A stretch of DNA of 39,299 nucleotides, from positions 1 to 39,299 of the forward strand of contig CALUCE010000019.1 of NCBI GenBank assembly GCA_943914475.1, read 5' to 3'. This document shows positions 1-7,962 of the stretch, in pieces. A program made the translations under genes and the position numbers. The notes below the pieces were generated by a model. The model saw only the letters and a list, made by a program, of their open reading frames with translations. It was not told where the DNA came from and did no database searches. Position 1 is the stretch's first letter. Each line of letters starts with the position of its first letter. This stretch comes from an uncultured Anaerococcus sp. (GTDB lineage: Bacteria > Bacillota > Clostridia > Tissierellales > Peptoniphilaceae).

Positions 1-67
1 AAAAACATTGTACCAGTTAGGTTTTGAATGACCTTTTCTTTTTACACAATTATACTGACTTTATCAG

Positions 68-92
68 AAGAAGGCGGCTGTCGCCTTCTTTT
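68..92 (+). terminator. Rho-independent terminator next to the intron
   Basis: A nine-base-pair stem (68-76 with 82-90) with a 5-base loop is followed by a short T run. It probably ends a gene lying left of the window: bases 2-31 read in one frame as a nine-residue C-terminal tail and a stop, too short to identify. The group II intron begins a few bases later, the typical target context of group IIC introns. Confidence 0.75.
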
Positions 93-562
93 AAATGTAT
101 GACGGGCATGTTCTAATGCTGGGGAAATTCCCTAAAGAGCGTAGTTACCGACGAATCTAATAGCAACTTGCAAGTTTTAGATGGCGACATCTAGGAGAGA
201 AGAAGCAATAGCGAAATCGTGGATTGACGAACAGAAACAGAATATGTGTGTAACAGGTGGGCAAGCTAGCATTTGATAGCAAAGACCCCCGTAAACCCAA
301 AGCGTAAATTCTGCAAGTAAACGATGAAAGTATTAGGGCTTATCCCGTGAGGTCTCACTAGCGAAGAAGCAGTAACAACGAATAGTGAGAAGTCAGCAGA
401 AGTCATAGTAGGTGGAAACACCGAAGGACCGAACAATTTAAAAGCACAAGCAAAATGTATGTTGCATGACAAATCTGACAGAGAAAGTAGAAGAAACGTA
501 AATGAACTCAAAATCTCATACCTAAGAAAAAGTTATGCAAGCGAAAAGGAGTAAGTGCACAC

Positions 563-1843
563 ATGGAAGATAATTTAATAAGTCAAATCCTAAACTCAGA
601 AAACATGCACCAAGCCAAAGTAAAAGTAATCTCCAACAAAGGAGCAGCTGGAACAGACGGCATAAGTGCAGAAGAAATAGATGAATACATCAAAGAAAAC
701 TGGGCAAGGATAAGACAAGAAATAATCGAAAGACGCTACAAACCACAGCCAGTACTACGAGTAAAAATCCCAAAACCAAACGGAGGGAAAAGAAAACTCG
801 GAATACCAACAGTAATGGACAGAATAATCCAACAAGCAATCGTACAAGTACTAACCCCGATAATAGACAAAAGATTTTCTGAAACAAGCTATGGCTTCAG
901 ACCAGGAAGAAACTGTCAAATGGCAATAACAAAAAGCCTAGAATACCTAAACGACGGATACGAATGGGTAGTAGACATAGACCTAGAAAAATTTTTCGAC
1001 AAAGTGCCACAAGATAAACTAATGAGCATAGTTCATGAACACATCAAAGCACCAGACACAGAATCACTAATCAGAAAATACCTAAAAGCGGGAATAATGA
1101 ACAAAGGCGTATACGAAAAAAGTGAAATAGGAACCCCACAGGGTGGAAACCTATCACCACTACTAAGTAACATCATGCTAGACAAACTAGACAAAGAGCT
1201 AGAAGCAAGAAAACTTAGGTACACAAGATACGCAGACGATTGTCTAATATTTGTAGGAAGTAAAGCAGCAGCCACAAGAGTAATGCACTCAATAACAAGA
1301 TTCATAGAAAAGAAACTTGGACTAAAAGTAAATGCAGAAAAAAGCAAAATAACAAGACCAAATAAAATAAAATATCTTGGATTTGGCTACTGGAAAGACA
1401 ACAAAACAAATCAATGGAAAGCACGAGTTCATGAAACATCATTTAAAAGATTCAAAGATAAAATAAAGAAACTCACCACAAGAAAATGGTCAGTTTCTTT
1501 TGATTACAGAATCAAAAAGATAAATGAAATAACAAGAGGCTGGATAAACTACTTTAAAATAGCAAGCATGAAAAGTAAACTAAAAAGCTTTAGCGAGCAT
1601 CTAAGAACCAGACTCAGAATAATATGCTGGAAAATGTGGAAAGTACAAAAGAAAAGACAATGGGCGTTAAGGAAAATGGGAATAGTAAAAGACCTAGCAA
1701 GACTAACATCCTATTGTGGAAACAGATACTACTTTGTAGCAACAAAAACCTGCTTAGTAAGAGCAATCACAAAAGAAAGATTAAGCAAAACAGGCTTAAT
1801 CGACCCTTATGATTACTATATAAGCAGGACATGTGTAAATTAA
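563..1843 (+). CDS. ltrA: Group II intron reverse transcriptase/maturase
   Basis: Intron-encoded protein of 426 residues that helps the intron RNA fold and splice, and copies it into DNA during retrohoming. The N-terminal part has the GAAGTDG and IPKPNGGKRKLGIPT motifs, then YGFRPGR, the palm motif DIDLEKFFD, TPQGGNLSPLLSNIMLD and the catalytic YADD near residue 224. A maturase X region follows, including the GWINYFK motif. The protein ends without a recognisable HNH endonuclease domain, as expected for IIC-type proteins, which rely on single-stranded or replication-associated targets. The ATG follows a GGAG ribosome site. Codon choice, rich in A- and C-ending codons, differs from the neighbouring genes and fits horizontal acquisition. 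The frame is intact, so it may be active. Confidence 0.95.
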   Translation: MEDNLISQILNSENMHQAKVKVISNKGAAGTDGISAEEIDEYIKENWARIRQEIIERRYKPQPVLRVKIPKPNGGKRKLGIPTVMDRIIQQAIVQVLTPIIDKRFSETSYGFRPGRNCQMAITKSLEYLNDGYEWVVDIDLEKFFDKVPQDKLMSIVHEHIKAPDTESLIRKYLKAGIMNKGVYEKSEIGTPQGGNLSPLLSNIMLDKLDKELEARKLRYTRYADDCLIFVGSKAAATRVMHSITRFIEKKLGLKVNAEKSKITRPNKIKYLGFGYWKDNKTNQWKARVHETSFKRFKDKIKKLTTRKWSVSFDYRIKKINEITRGWINYFKIASMKSKLKSFSEHLRTRLRIICWKMWKVQKKRQWALRKMGIVKDLARLTSYCGNRYYFVATKTCLVRAITKERLSKTGLIDPYDYYISRTCVN

Positions 1844-1848
1844 ATTGA

Positions 1849-1908
1849 ACCGCCGTATGCCGAACGGCACGTACGGTGGTGTGAAAGGGGCTAGATCTTA
1901 GCCCCTAT
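1849..1908 (+). other. Group II intron domains V and VI
   Basis: Domain V is a 9-bp stem (1849-1857 with 1872-1880), a two-base CG bulge at 1870-1871, and an upper TGCC/GGCA stem with a GAAC loop. The catalytic triad reads CGC at 1851-1853, with G1852 wobble-paired to T1877. Domain VI is a 7-bp GGGGCTA/TAGCCCC stem (1887-1905) with a 5-base loop and no obvious bulged branch-point A, which would fit hydrolytic splicing. The intron should end just after it, at AT 1907-1908. Confidence 0.8.
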
Positions 1909-1926
1909 TCGATTTAAGGAGCAATT

Positions 1927-2433
1927 ATGAAAGAAAGTAAATACCAAACCATAGTTCATCCATTAGAGCCCTTTTACCAAGAAGATTCACAGATCCTAAT
2001 ACTGGGATCCTTTCCATCGGTAAAGACCAGGGAATATGGATTTTTTTATGGTCATCCACAAAACAGGTTTTGGCCTTTGATGGAGACTATATTTGATGTA
2101 AACTTATCAAGAGATATAGAAGAAAGAAAAGAATTTTTAAAAAATTTTAAAATAGCCATGTATGATTCTATATACCAATGCGATATTATAGGTTCGTCAG
2201 ATGCTTCTATAAAAAACGTAAGACCATCAAATCTAAAAGATATGATTGAACATTCTGAAATAAAACAAGTTTTCTGCAATGGAGGAGCTTCTCATAAATA
2301 CTATAAAGCCTATCATGAAAAAGAACTTGGTATAAAAGCAATAAAACTACCATCTACAAGTCCTGCCAACGCAAGATATAGGCTGGATGATTTGTTAGAG
2401 GAATGGAAGGCAATTAAAACTTATATAATATAA
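1927..2433 (+). CDS. DNA-deoxyinosine / uracil-type DNA glycosylase
   Basis: Base-excision repair enzyme of the uracil-DNA glycosylase superfamily, closest by eye to the hypoxanthine-DNA glycosylase group. It would flip out and cleave deaminated bases, leaving an abasic site. Visible family motifs are ILILGSFPS near residue 24, the FYGHPQNRFW block near residue 40 and the C-terminal STSPANA block near residue 143. The length (168 residues) is normal for the family. The ATG follows an AAGGAG site that lies only about 10 bases after the intron's 3' end, so the intron sits between the upstream terminator and this gene's leader and may affect its transcription. The next gene starts 9 bases after the stop, suggesting co-transcription. 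Exact substrate preference cannot be read from sequence. Confidence 0.85.
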   Translation: MKESKYQTIVHPLEPFYQEDSQILILGSFPSVKTREYGFFYGHPQNRFWPLMETIFDVNLSRDIEERKEFLKNFKIAMYDSIYQCDIIGSSDASIKNVRPSNLKDMIEHSEIKQVFCNGGASHKYYKAYHEKELGIKAIKLPSTSPANARYRLDDLLEEWKAIKTYII

Positions 2434-2442
2434 GGAGGGAAG

Positions 2443-3678
2443 ATGGATAAAGATAGATTTTTAGAAAAATATCTAACCACTAGAGATGGGACCAATAGTC
2501 TTAAAAAAGATTATTTGGAAGTAAGATTTAAGGATAAGGATCTGGTTCCTATGTGGGTAGCAGATATGGAATTTAAAAGTCCAGACTGTGTAAGAGATAG
2601 CCTAAAAGAAAGAGTAGACCATGGGATTTTTGGTTACAGTTTTTTATCAGATTCTTATTATGAGTCCTACTCATCTTGGATGGAGAGAAATTTTTCTTAC
2701 CAAGTAAATAAAGATAATGTAAGGACATCTACTGGAGTTGTCCAAGCTCTTTATAGTTTTGTAAATTGCTTTACGAAGCCTAATGATATGATAATGATCA
2801 TGCCTCCTGTTTACTATCCCTTCCATAATGTGATAAGAGATACCGGTAGACAAAAGGTTGAGGCAAATCTTATCTATAAAGATAAAAGTTTCTATATGGA
2901 CTTTGATAAAATAGAGGAGAATTTCAAAAACCAAGACATAAAAATGCTTATTTTTTGCTCTCCTCATAATCCTGCTTCTAGAGTATGGAAAGAAAGCGAG
3001 CTTGTAAAACTTTTTGATCTTTGTGAAAAGTATGATGTCTTACTTATAAGTGATGAAATCCACCAGGATTTTGTTTTTAAAGATAATAATCATATACCTG
3101 CATTGAAGGTAAAAAATGGAAAGTATAATGATATGATTATTGTAGTAAATGCAGCATCCAAGACCTTTAATTTGGCAGGACTTTTACATTCTAATATCAT
3201 TATAGAAAACAGAGAATTGCTGGATAAGCTTGATGCCTATTATAAATCTCATATTCAAACAGAAGTAAATATCTTTGGAGCCCTTGCAACAGAAGCTGCT
3301 TATAAGGGTGGAGAAGAATGGCTTGAGGCCTTAAAAACAGTAATTTGGGATAATTATACCTATCTTAAGGAAAGTTTTGCCAAAGAACTTCCTCAAGTTG
3401 TTGTATGCGATCTTCAAGGAACATACCTACCAATGATAGATCTATCAAAGATCATAGATATAGACGGAGATGAGGAGAAAGTCATCGTTAATGGTATGGA
3501 GGTAAGCAATACTACTAAGGATTTTGTCCAAAACAAATGTAGGTTAGCTGTAGACTATGGTGAATGGTTTGGAGGAGAGTATAAAGGCTTTATAAGACTA
3601 AATCTTGCCACAGATCCTAAAATAGTAAAGAAAGTTGTAGATAAGATAATAGAAGAAGCAAAAAAATTGGAAGGTTAG
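2443..3678 (+). CDS. patB: MalY/PatB-type aminotransferase or C-S lyase
   Basis: PLP-dependent fold-type I enzyme of 411 residues. Family members mostly act as cystathionine or cysteine-S-conjugate beta-lyases, releasing a thiol, pyruvate and ammonia. The sequence shows VPMWVADMEFKSP near residue 35, typical of this subgroup, the PHNP asparagine near 176, the SDEIHQDF aspartate near 204 and the Schiff-base lysine K240 in AASKTFNLAGL. The start is supported by a GGAGG site. The following transporter gene begins 1 base after the stop, so the two very likely form an operon in which the transporter brings in or exports the amino-acid substrate or product. A plain aminotransferase role cannot be excluded. 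Confidence 0.88.
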   Translation: MDKDRFLEKYLTTRDGTNSLKKDYLEVRFKDKDLVPMWVADMEFKSPDCVRDSLKERVDHGIFGYSFLSDSYYESYSSWMERNFSYQVNKDNVRTSTGVVQALYSFVNCFTKPNDMIMIMPPVYYPFHNVIRDTGRQKVEANLIYKDKSFYMDFDKIEENFKNQDIKMLIFCSPHNPASRVWKESELVKLFDLCEKYDVLLISDEIHQDFVFKDNNHIPALKVKNGKYNDMIIVVNAASKTFNLAGLLHSNIIIENRELLDKLDAYYKSHIQTEVNIFGALATEAAYKGGEEWLEALKTVIWDNYTYLKESFAKELPQVVVCDLQGTYLPMIDLSKIIDIDGDEEKVIVNGMEVSNTTKDFVQNKCRLAVDYGEWFGGEYKGFIRLNLATDPKIVKKVVDKIIEEAKKLEG

Positions 3679-3679
3679 T

Positions 3680-5011
3680 ATGAAGAAAAAAGTAGACAAA
3701 AAAGAACTGGGATTTTTCGCTTTTTTACCCTTAGTGGTTTTCCTAGTTTTATATATAGGAATTGGTTTATATTTCACTTTAAAAAATGTAGAAGATCCAT
3801 TTTCAAAGTTTCCTAGGCATATAGCCTTGTTTGTAGGTATAGGTGTGGCCTTGCTTATGCAAAGACAATACCCTATTAGCCAGAAGATAGATATAATTAC
3901 AGAAAATATGGGGAATTCTGGAGTTATGATGATAGCCTTGATATATCTTTTGGCTGGTGGCTTTCAAGGCGCAGCTGAAGTTATGGGAGGTAAAGAATCT
4001 GTAGTAAACTTTAGTTTAACCCATATACCAGCCTCACTTTTGGTTCCGGGAATCTTCATTATGGGAGCATTTATTTCTACTGCCATTGGATCATCTATGG
4101 GAACTGTAGCAGCCCTTGCACCTATAGGTATAAGTGTTGCACAAGGAGCTGGTCTTGATCTAGCCTTGACTTCAGCAGCAATAATAGGTGGAGCATATTT
4201 TGGAGATAACTTATCTATGATTTCTGATACTACAATTTCAGCAACCCAAGGTGTTGGAGCAGAGATGAAAGATAAGTTTAGGATGAACTTCTTTATAGCC
4301 TTACCTGCAGCTATAATAGCTGCTGTTCTTTACGGAATAATGGGAGGAGAGGGAATTATAAATGAAGACTTATCCTATGATCTTTTAAGGATACTTCCAT
4401 ATATCTCCGTTTTAATAGCAGCCCTTATGGGGGTTAATGTTGTTCTTGTTTTATTTATAGGAATTTTGATGACAGGGATAATAGGACTTGGCCAAGGAAG
4501 TGTTGGATTTTATGAGTGGATAGGTGGAATTGCCGATGGGATGAGTGGCATGTTCTCTATAACTATAGTAGCTATATTAGTGTCAGGAATAATTGGTATA
4601 GTAAGATTCTATGGTGGAGTAGAGTGGCTTGTTGAAAAGATTACTTCAAAGATTAAAACAAGAAAGGGAGCAGAATATGGTATATCTTTCTTGGTTGGAA
4701 TCTTATCCGCATCACTAGTAAACAATACCATAGCCATAATAATTTCAGCGCCAATAGCCAAAGAAATTGGAGAAAACTATAGTATAGCACCAAAAAGACT
4801 AGCATCCTTATTAGATATCTTTGCCTGTGCTTTCTTAGCCTTGATGCCTCACGATGGAGGAATGCTTATAGTAACAGGCTTAAGCCAAGCATCACCCCTA
4901 GAAGTGTTAAAATATTCCTACTATATTTTTGCTCTTATAATAGTATCGCTACTGTCTATAAAATTTGGCTGGTTCAGAACAAAAGAAGAAAAATCTTACG
5001 ATAAAAATTAA
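3680..5011 (+). CDS. nhaC: NhaC-family Na+/H+ antiporter-like transporter
   Basis: Polytopic membrane protein of 443 residues with about 11-12 hydrophobic segments. Family signatures are seen in the GGAYFGDNLSMISDTT region near residue 170, the following ATQGVGAEMKDKFRMN segment, and SLVNNTIAIIISAP near residue 343. Classical members exchange Na+ for protons, but many members located next to amino-acid enzymes are believed to carry amino acids or organic acids. Immediate coupling to the MalY/PatB-type lyase (1 base between stop and start) favours a substrate such as a sulfur amino acid; this is inference. A clear terminator follows, ending the probable three-gene unit that starts at 1927. Confidence 0.85.
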   Translation: MKKKVDKKELGFFAFLPLVVFLVLYIGIGLYFTLKNVEDPFSKFPRHIALFVGIGVALLMQRQYPISQKIDIITENMGNSGVMMIALIYLLAGGFQGAAEVMGGKESVVNFSLTHIPASLLVPGIFIMGAFISTAIGSSMGTVAALAPIGISVAQGAGLDLALTSAAIIGGAYFGDNLSMISDTTISATQGVGAEMKDKFRMNFFIALPAAIIAAVLYGIMGGEGIINEDLSYDLLRILPYISVLIAALMGVNVVLVLFIGILMTGIIGLGQGSVGFYEWIGGIADGMSGMFSITIVAILVSGIIGIVRFYGGVEWLVEKITSKIKTRKGAEYGISFLVGILSASLVNNTIAIIISAPIAKEIGENYSIAPKRLASLLDIFACAFLALMPHDGGMLIVTGLSQASPLEVLKYSYYIFALIIVSLLSIKFGWFRTKEEKSYDKN

Positions 5012-5018
5012 AGTATAG

Positions 5019-5050
5019 GCCTTTATCATTATATTGATAGGGGCTTTTTT
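5019..5050 (+). terminator. Terminator after the nhaC-like gene
   Basis: A 9-bp stem (5019-5027 with 5036-5044, two G-T pairs) is followed by six T residues. Confidence 0.8.
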
Positions 5051-5084
5051 ATTTAAATTTTCTTATAATGTTTATCAAATTCTT

Positions 5085-5090
5085 GGGTAT
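5085..5090 (+). promoter_or_regulatory. GGGTAT box upstream of the thioesterase gene
   Basis: The bases TTGGGTAT followed by an AT-rich stretch lie about 45 bases before the start codon. The same box precedes the genes at 8105, 16372 and 31325. It resembles a sigma-B-type -10 element, but here the only upstream GTTT match (5070-5075) is too close (9 bases) to be a normal -35. A TATAAT at 5064-5069 is an alternative sigma-A -10. Confidence 0.35.
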
Positions 5091-5132
5091 TTATATTTAT
5101 AAGATTTGTTATTTACATGTAAAGGAGAATTT

Positions 5133-5615
5133 ATGTCTATAGATAAAAATATTGCTATTCAAGATACTTACGGGGAAAGATTTCAACATTGTTGGGGATG
5201 TGGTCCTCAAAATCCTGACGGTATTCATCTAAAGTCCTATCCTTCTGAAGATGGAGAAAAGTGTATGGTTCGCTATACTCCTGATGATATTTATACTGGC
5301 GGAGTTCCAAAGAACCTATTTGGTGGTATGATTGCTGTTATATTTGATTGTCACGGAACAGCTTCTGCTGCTTATTTTGCTCACAAGGCCAAAGGACTTG
5401 ACCTTACTGAGGATACTTTAATTGGCCGTTATATTACTGCAAGACTTGAAATTGACTTCAAAAAACCAACACCAATGAATGAAGAGATAAGTGTTACTGC
5501 AAGTTGTGAAGAACTTACAGATAGAAAAGTTATAGTAAATATGGTAATGGAAGCAGGGGGAGAAATAAGGGCCAAGGCTAAAATGGTAGCAGTAGGTGTA
5601 AAGGATAATATGTAG
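5133..5615 (+). CDS. PaaI-like hotdog-fold thioesterase
   Basis: Small cytoplasmic protein of 160 residues with the single hotdog domain seen in acyl-CoA thioesterases of the PaaI/4HBT superfamily. The N-terminal HCWGCGPQNPDGIHL block is typical of one widespread branch. It is followed by the GGMIAVIFDCHGTASAAY helix, which lines the active site in relatives. The start is placed at the ATG preceded by AAAGGAG; an upstream in-frame TTG at 5106 has no ribosome site. The substrate acyl-CoA is unknown. It stands alone between two terminators, so it is probably monocistronic. Confidence 0.82.
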   Translation: MSIDKNIAIQDTYGERFQHCWGCGPQNPDGIHLKSYPSEDGEKCMVRYTPDDIYTGGVPKNLFGGMIAVIFDCHGTASAAYFAHKAKGLDLTEDTLIGRYITARLEIDFKKPTPMNEEISVTASCEELTDRKVIVNMVMEAGGEIRAKAKMVAVGVKDNM

Positions 5616-5662
5616 CTTAAAGATATTATTTGATTTTCCTCAAAATGAGTATTATAGTAAAT

Positions 5663-5694
5663 AAGACGTTTGTTTTAACTTACGTCTTTTTTTC
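5663..5694 (+). terminator. Terminator after the thioesterase gene
   Basis: AAGACGT (5663-5669) pairs with ACGTCTT (5682-5688) and the stem runs into a T tract ending near 5693. Confidence 0.8.
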
Positions 5695-5703
5695 TAATAT
5701 AAT
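5675..5703 (+). promoter_or_regulatory. Possible promoter of the ccdA operon
   Basis: TTAACT (5675-5680) and a perfect TATAAT (5698-5703) are separated by 17 bases, ahead of ccdA at 5752. The -35 lies in the loop of the preceding terminator, an economical but unproven arrangement. Confidence 0.45.
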
Positions 5704-5751
5704 ATAGATTTTAAATATCATTAGCAGTTATAAATATATTTGGGAGGTAAG

Positions 5752-6468
5752 ATGATACAAAATGAATTATTGATAAGCTCAGTATTTATTGCTGGTATCT
5801 TATCATTTTTTGCACCATGTACTTTTCCACTTTTTCCAGCCTACATAGGTTTTATGACAGATGAATCTGGCGAATACAAGAAAATAAAAATAGGAAAACT
5901 CCAAATAAATAAGGGTGCCATAATAAAAACTATAACCTTTGTACTGGGACTTTCTACAAGTTTTGTTATCCTGGGCTTTGGAGCGGGTATTATAGGTAAG
6001 ATTGTAAACAATAGGTGGGTATTGACTCTTGGTGGGCTTTTGGTTGTACTATTAGGCCTTCATCAAATGGAACTTATACATTTTAAAGGATTGGATAAAA
6101 ATAAAGGAGTAAAGATTAAGACTAATAATAAAAAAGCTTTGGGCACCTATATAATGGGCCTTTCTTTCTCCTTGGGATGGACTCCATGTGTTGGACCAAT
6201 TTTGGCTGCAGTATTGTTGACATCAGCTTCTAGGGGAGAAGAGCTTTATGGGGCTTTCTTAATGTTTATTTATTCTTTGGGACTTATGATTCCATTTTTG
6301 CTTTTATCACTTGCCTCAAGTGCTTTAATGAATAAATTAGACTTTTTTAATAAACACCTTGTAAGGCTTAAAAAAATAGGTGGGGGCTTAATAGTGATTA
6401 TGGGACTAATATTAATGAGTAATCAACTAGCAAACCTCACAGCATTTTTTAATAATCTAGCTAGTTAG
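5752..6468 (+). CDS. ccdA: CcdA-type thiol-disulfide transmembrane protein
   Basis: Polytopic membrane protein of 238 residues (about six hydrophobic helices) of the CcdA/DsbD transmembrane family, which passes reducing power from cytoplasmic thioredoxin to extracytoplasmic thiol proteins. The two membrane cysteines that define the family are present in SFFAPCTFPLFP (near residue 23) and GWTPCVGP (near residue 142). The ATG at 5752 follows GGGAGG; a TTG at 5740 in the same frame is less likely because it overlaps that site. The gene is directly followed, 11 bases later, by a thioredoxin-like lipoprotein, its probable electron acceptor. No cytochrome c maturation gene is nearby, so repair of surface proteins is likelier than cytochrome assembly. 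Confidence 0.9.
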   Translation: MIQNELLISSVFIAGILSFFAPCTFPLFPAYIGFMTDESGEYKKIKIGKLQINKGAIIKTITFVLGLSTSFVILGFGAGIIGKIVNNRWVLTLGGLLVVLLGLHQMELIHFKGLDKNKGVKIKTNNKKALGTYIMGLSFSLGWTPCVGPILAAVLLTSASRGEELYGAFLMFIYSLGLMIPFLLLSLASSALMNKLDFFNKHLVRLKKIGGGLIVIMGLILMSNQLANLTAFFNNLAS

Positions 6469-6479
6469 AAGGAGATGGT

Positions 6480-7091
6480 ATGAGAAAAATATTAATATCA
6501 GTTTTTTTAGCCATGACTCTAACCTTAACAGGATGTGGGTCTGCTACAGAAAACAAAAATGATAGTAATGAAATAAAAGAAGAACAAGAAGTAGTAAGTA
6601 CAGATCAGAGCTTAGAAGAAACAAGCGAAGCAAATTCTACCATTATGAATGAAACTATAAATGATGGTCCAATGGCCTATGATTTTAAATTTGAAGATTT
6701 AAAAGGAGATAGCTATAAGCTCAGTGATCTTAGGGGTAAAAAAGTTTATATAAAATATTGGGCTTCCTGGTGTCCTATTTGTATGGATAATATGCAAGAG
6801 CTTGATCAGATGTTTGCCAAAAAAGAAGATAAGGACTATGAACTGTTTACAGTAGTTACACCAGGGCAAATGGGAGAGAAAACAAAGGATGACTTTATAG
6901 AATGGTATGAGACTTTAGGATATAAAAATATTAAGGTCTTACTAGATGAAAATGGACAAATTATACAGGACTATGGAGTAAGATCTGCACCTACCAATAT
7001 TCTTATAGGCTCTGATGGGGTCCTCATGGGAGTGATACCGGGACAGCTAGATGAAACTACCATAGATGAAGTCTTTACACAATTTGAATAA
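6480..7091 (+). CDS. TlpA-like thioredoxin-fold lipoprotein
   Basis: Surface-anchored redoxin of 203 residues. It has a short signal peptide with the lipobox LTGC and acylated Cys19, then an acidic, low-complexity linker to about residue 62. The AhpC/TSA-Redoxin domain follows, with active site WASWCPIC (Cys98 and Cys101) and a cis-proline loop, SAPTN, near residue 174. It should accept electrons from the adjacent CcdA and reduce extracytoplasmic substrates. In Streptococcus pneumoniae comparable CcdA/Etrx pairs serve methionine sulfoxide reductase, but no msr gene lies here. The ATG is preceded by AAGGAG, and a strong terminator follows. Confidence 0.9.
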   Translation: MRKILISVFLAMTLTLTGCGSATENKNDSNEIKEEQEVVSTDQSLEETSEANSTIMNETINDGPMAYDFKFEDLKGDSYKLSDLRGKKVYIKYWASWCPICMDNMQELDQMFAKKEDKDYELFTVVTPGQMGEKTKDDFIEWYETLGYKNIKVLLDENGQIIQDYGVRSAPTNILIGSDGVLMGVIPGQLDETTIDEVFTQFE

Positions 7092-7103
7092 CACAACTAA
7101 TAT

Positions 7104-7133
7104 AAGGTTTAGGCTAAGTCCTAGACCTTTTTT
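7104..7133 (+). terminator. Terminator after the redoxin gene
   Basis: A 10-bp stem (7104-7113 with 7120-7129, one G-T pair), a 6-base loop and a T run to 7133. Confidence 0.85.
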
Positions 7134-7174
7134 GTGATAAACTTTAAGTATGAAAAATATATGAGAGGTTAAAA

Positions 7175-7741
7175 ATGACAGAAAAGGAAAAAATGCTTAG
7201 TCAAAAACTCTATGATGCAGGAGATAAAGAACTTGTAGAAGATAGACTTAGAGCAAAAGACTTATGCTATAAATTTAATAATAAAAAGCCGCAAGACTTA
7301 GAAAGCAAGAAAGAAATAATCAAAGATTTGGGAATAAAAACTCAAGGTAAATATGAAATTTTGGCACCTTTTTGGTGTGACTATGGTTATAATATAGAAA
7401 TTGGACAAAACTTTTTTGTTAACCATAATACTATAATAATAGATTGTGCTAAGGTAAAATTTGGCGACAATGTCTTTATAGGACCAAACTGTGGTTTTTA
7501 TACAGCTGGTCACCCACTGGAAGTAATAAAGAGAAATGTTGGCCTTGAATATGCTTATCCTATCACAATAGGTGATAATGTCTGGATAGGTGGGGGAGTT
7601 CATATCATGCCAGGAGTAACCATAGGTGATAACTCAGTAATAGGCGGAGGAAGTGTCGTAGTTAAAGATATACCAGCAAATACTCTGGCTGCAGGTAATC
7701 CTTGTAAGCTTATTAGAAAATTAGAAAGTAAAGACTTATGA
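7175..7741 (+). CDS. maa: Sugar O-acetyltransferase (Maa/LacA/NodL family)
   Basis: Cytoplasmic trimeric left-handed beta-helix enzyme that transfers acetyl groups from acetyl-CoA to sugars such as maltose or glucose. The N-terminal maltose-acetyltransferase domain (residues 1-55, with KMLSQKLYDAGDKEL) is followed by hexapeptide repeats such as IGDNVWIGGGVHIMPGVTIG. The catalytic histidine is H113 in YTAGHPL. The 188-residue length is normal. The stop overlaps the ATG of the decayed acetyltransferase remnant (ATGA), so the two were once translationally coupled. The physiological sugar cannot be assigned. Confidence 0.9.
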   Translation: MTEKEKMLSQKLYDAGDKELVEDRLRAKDLCYKFNNKKPQDLESKKEIIKDLGIKTQGKYEILAPFWCDYGYNIEIGQNFFVNHNTIIIDCAKVKFGDNVFIGPNCGFYTAGHPLEVIKRNVGLEYAYPITIGDNVWIGGGVHIMPGVTIGDNSVIGGGSVVVKDIPANTLAAGNPCKLIRKLESKDL

Positions 7742-7962
7742 TAATTAGACCAGAAAGAGAAGAAGATTATAGAGCAATATATAGTTTAGTTAAATTAGCT
7801 TTTCAAAGCGTAGAGTTTTCCGATGGTAGCGAAGCAGATTTGGTAAATATGCTAAGGCAAGGAAAGTCCTTTATCTAGACCTTCCTGCCACCTTTATCAT
7901 TTTTACCAGCTAATCAAACTTGAGTTATGGGTTATGCTAGGGAGTTTGGTATAAAGCATTAA
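7738..7962 (+). pseudogene. Decayed GNAT acetyltransferase remnant
   Basis: The ATG at 7738 overlaps the maa stop and reads 46 residues beginning MIIRPEREEDYRAIYSLVK, the typical first strand and helix of YhbS-like GNAT N-acetyltransferases (about 150-170 residues), before a TAG at 7876. Further on, at about 7930-7962, a frame reads GYAREFGIKH and a stop, resembling the C-terminal GF..A.EFGIK block of the same family. The acetyl-CoA-binding centre between them is missing. An internal deletion plus decay is the simplest reading. The N-terminal match is strong; the C-terminal match is suggestive only. Confidence 0.7.

Larger units (their letters stand above)
97..1908 (+). mobile_element. Group II intron (IIC-like), apparently complete
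   Basis: About 1.8 kb of self-splicing retroelement. The 5' end is taken as GTATG at 97, a variant of the GUGYG consensus, followed by GC-richer structured sequence expected for domains I-III (97-560). Domain IV holds the reverse transcriptase gene (563-1843), and domains V and VI close the element at 1849-1908. The domain V stem carries a CGC catalytic triad with a G-U wobble, as in IIC introns such as that of Oceanobacillus iheyensis. Insertion directly downstream of a terminator hairpin and the absence of an endonuclease domain in the protein also fit IIC. The exact 5' and 3' boundaries are inferred by pattern and could be off by several bases. Confidence 0.85.

Noticed and set aside
266..511. 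Minus-strand 81-codon frame in the intron 5' part
   Set aside because: It lies in the structured RNA region of the group II intron and resembles no protein.
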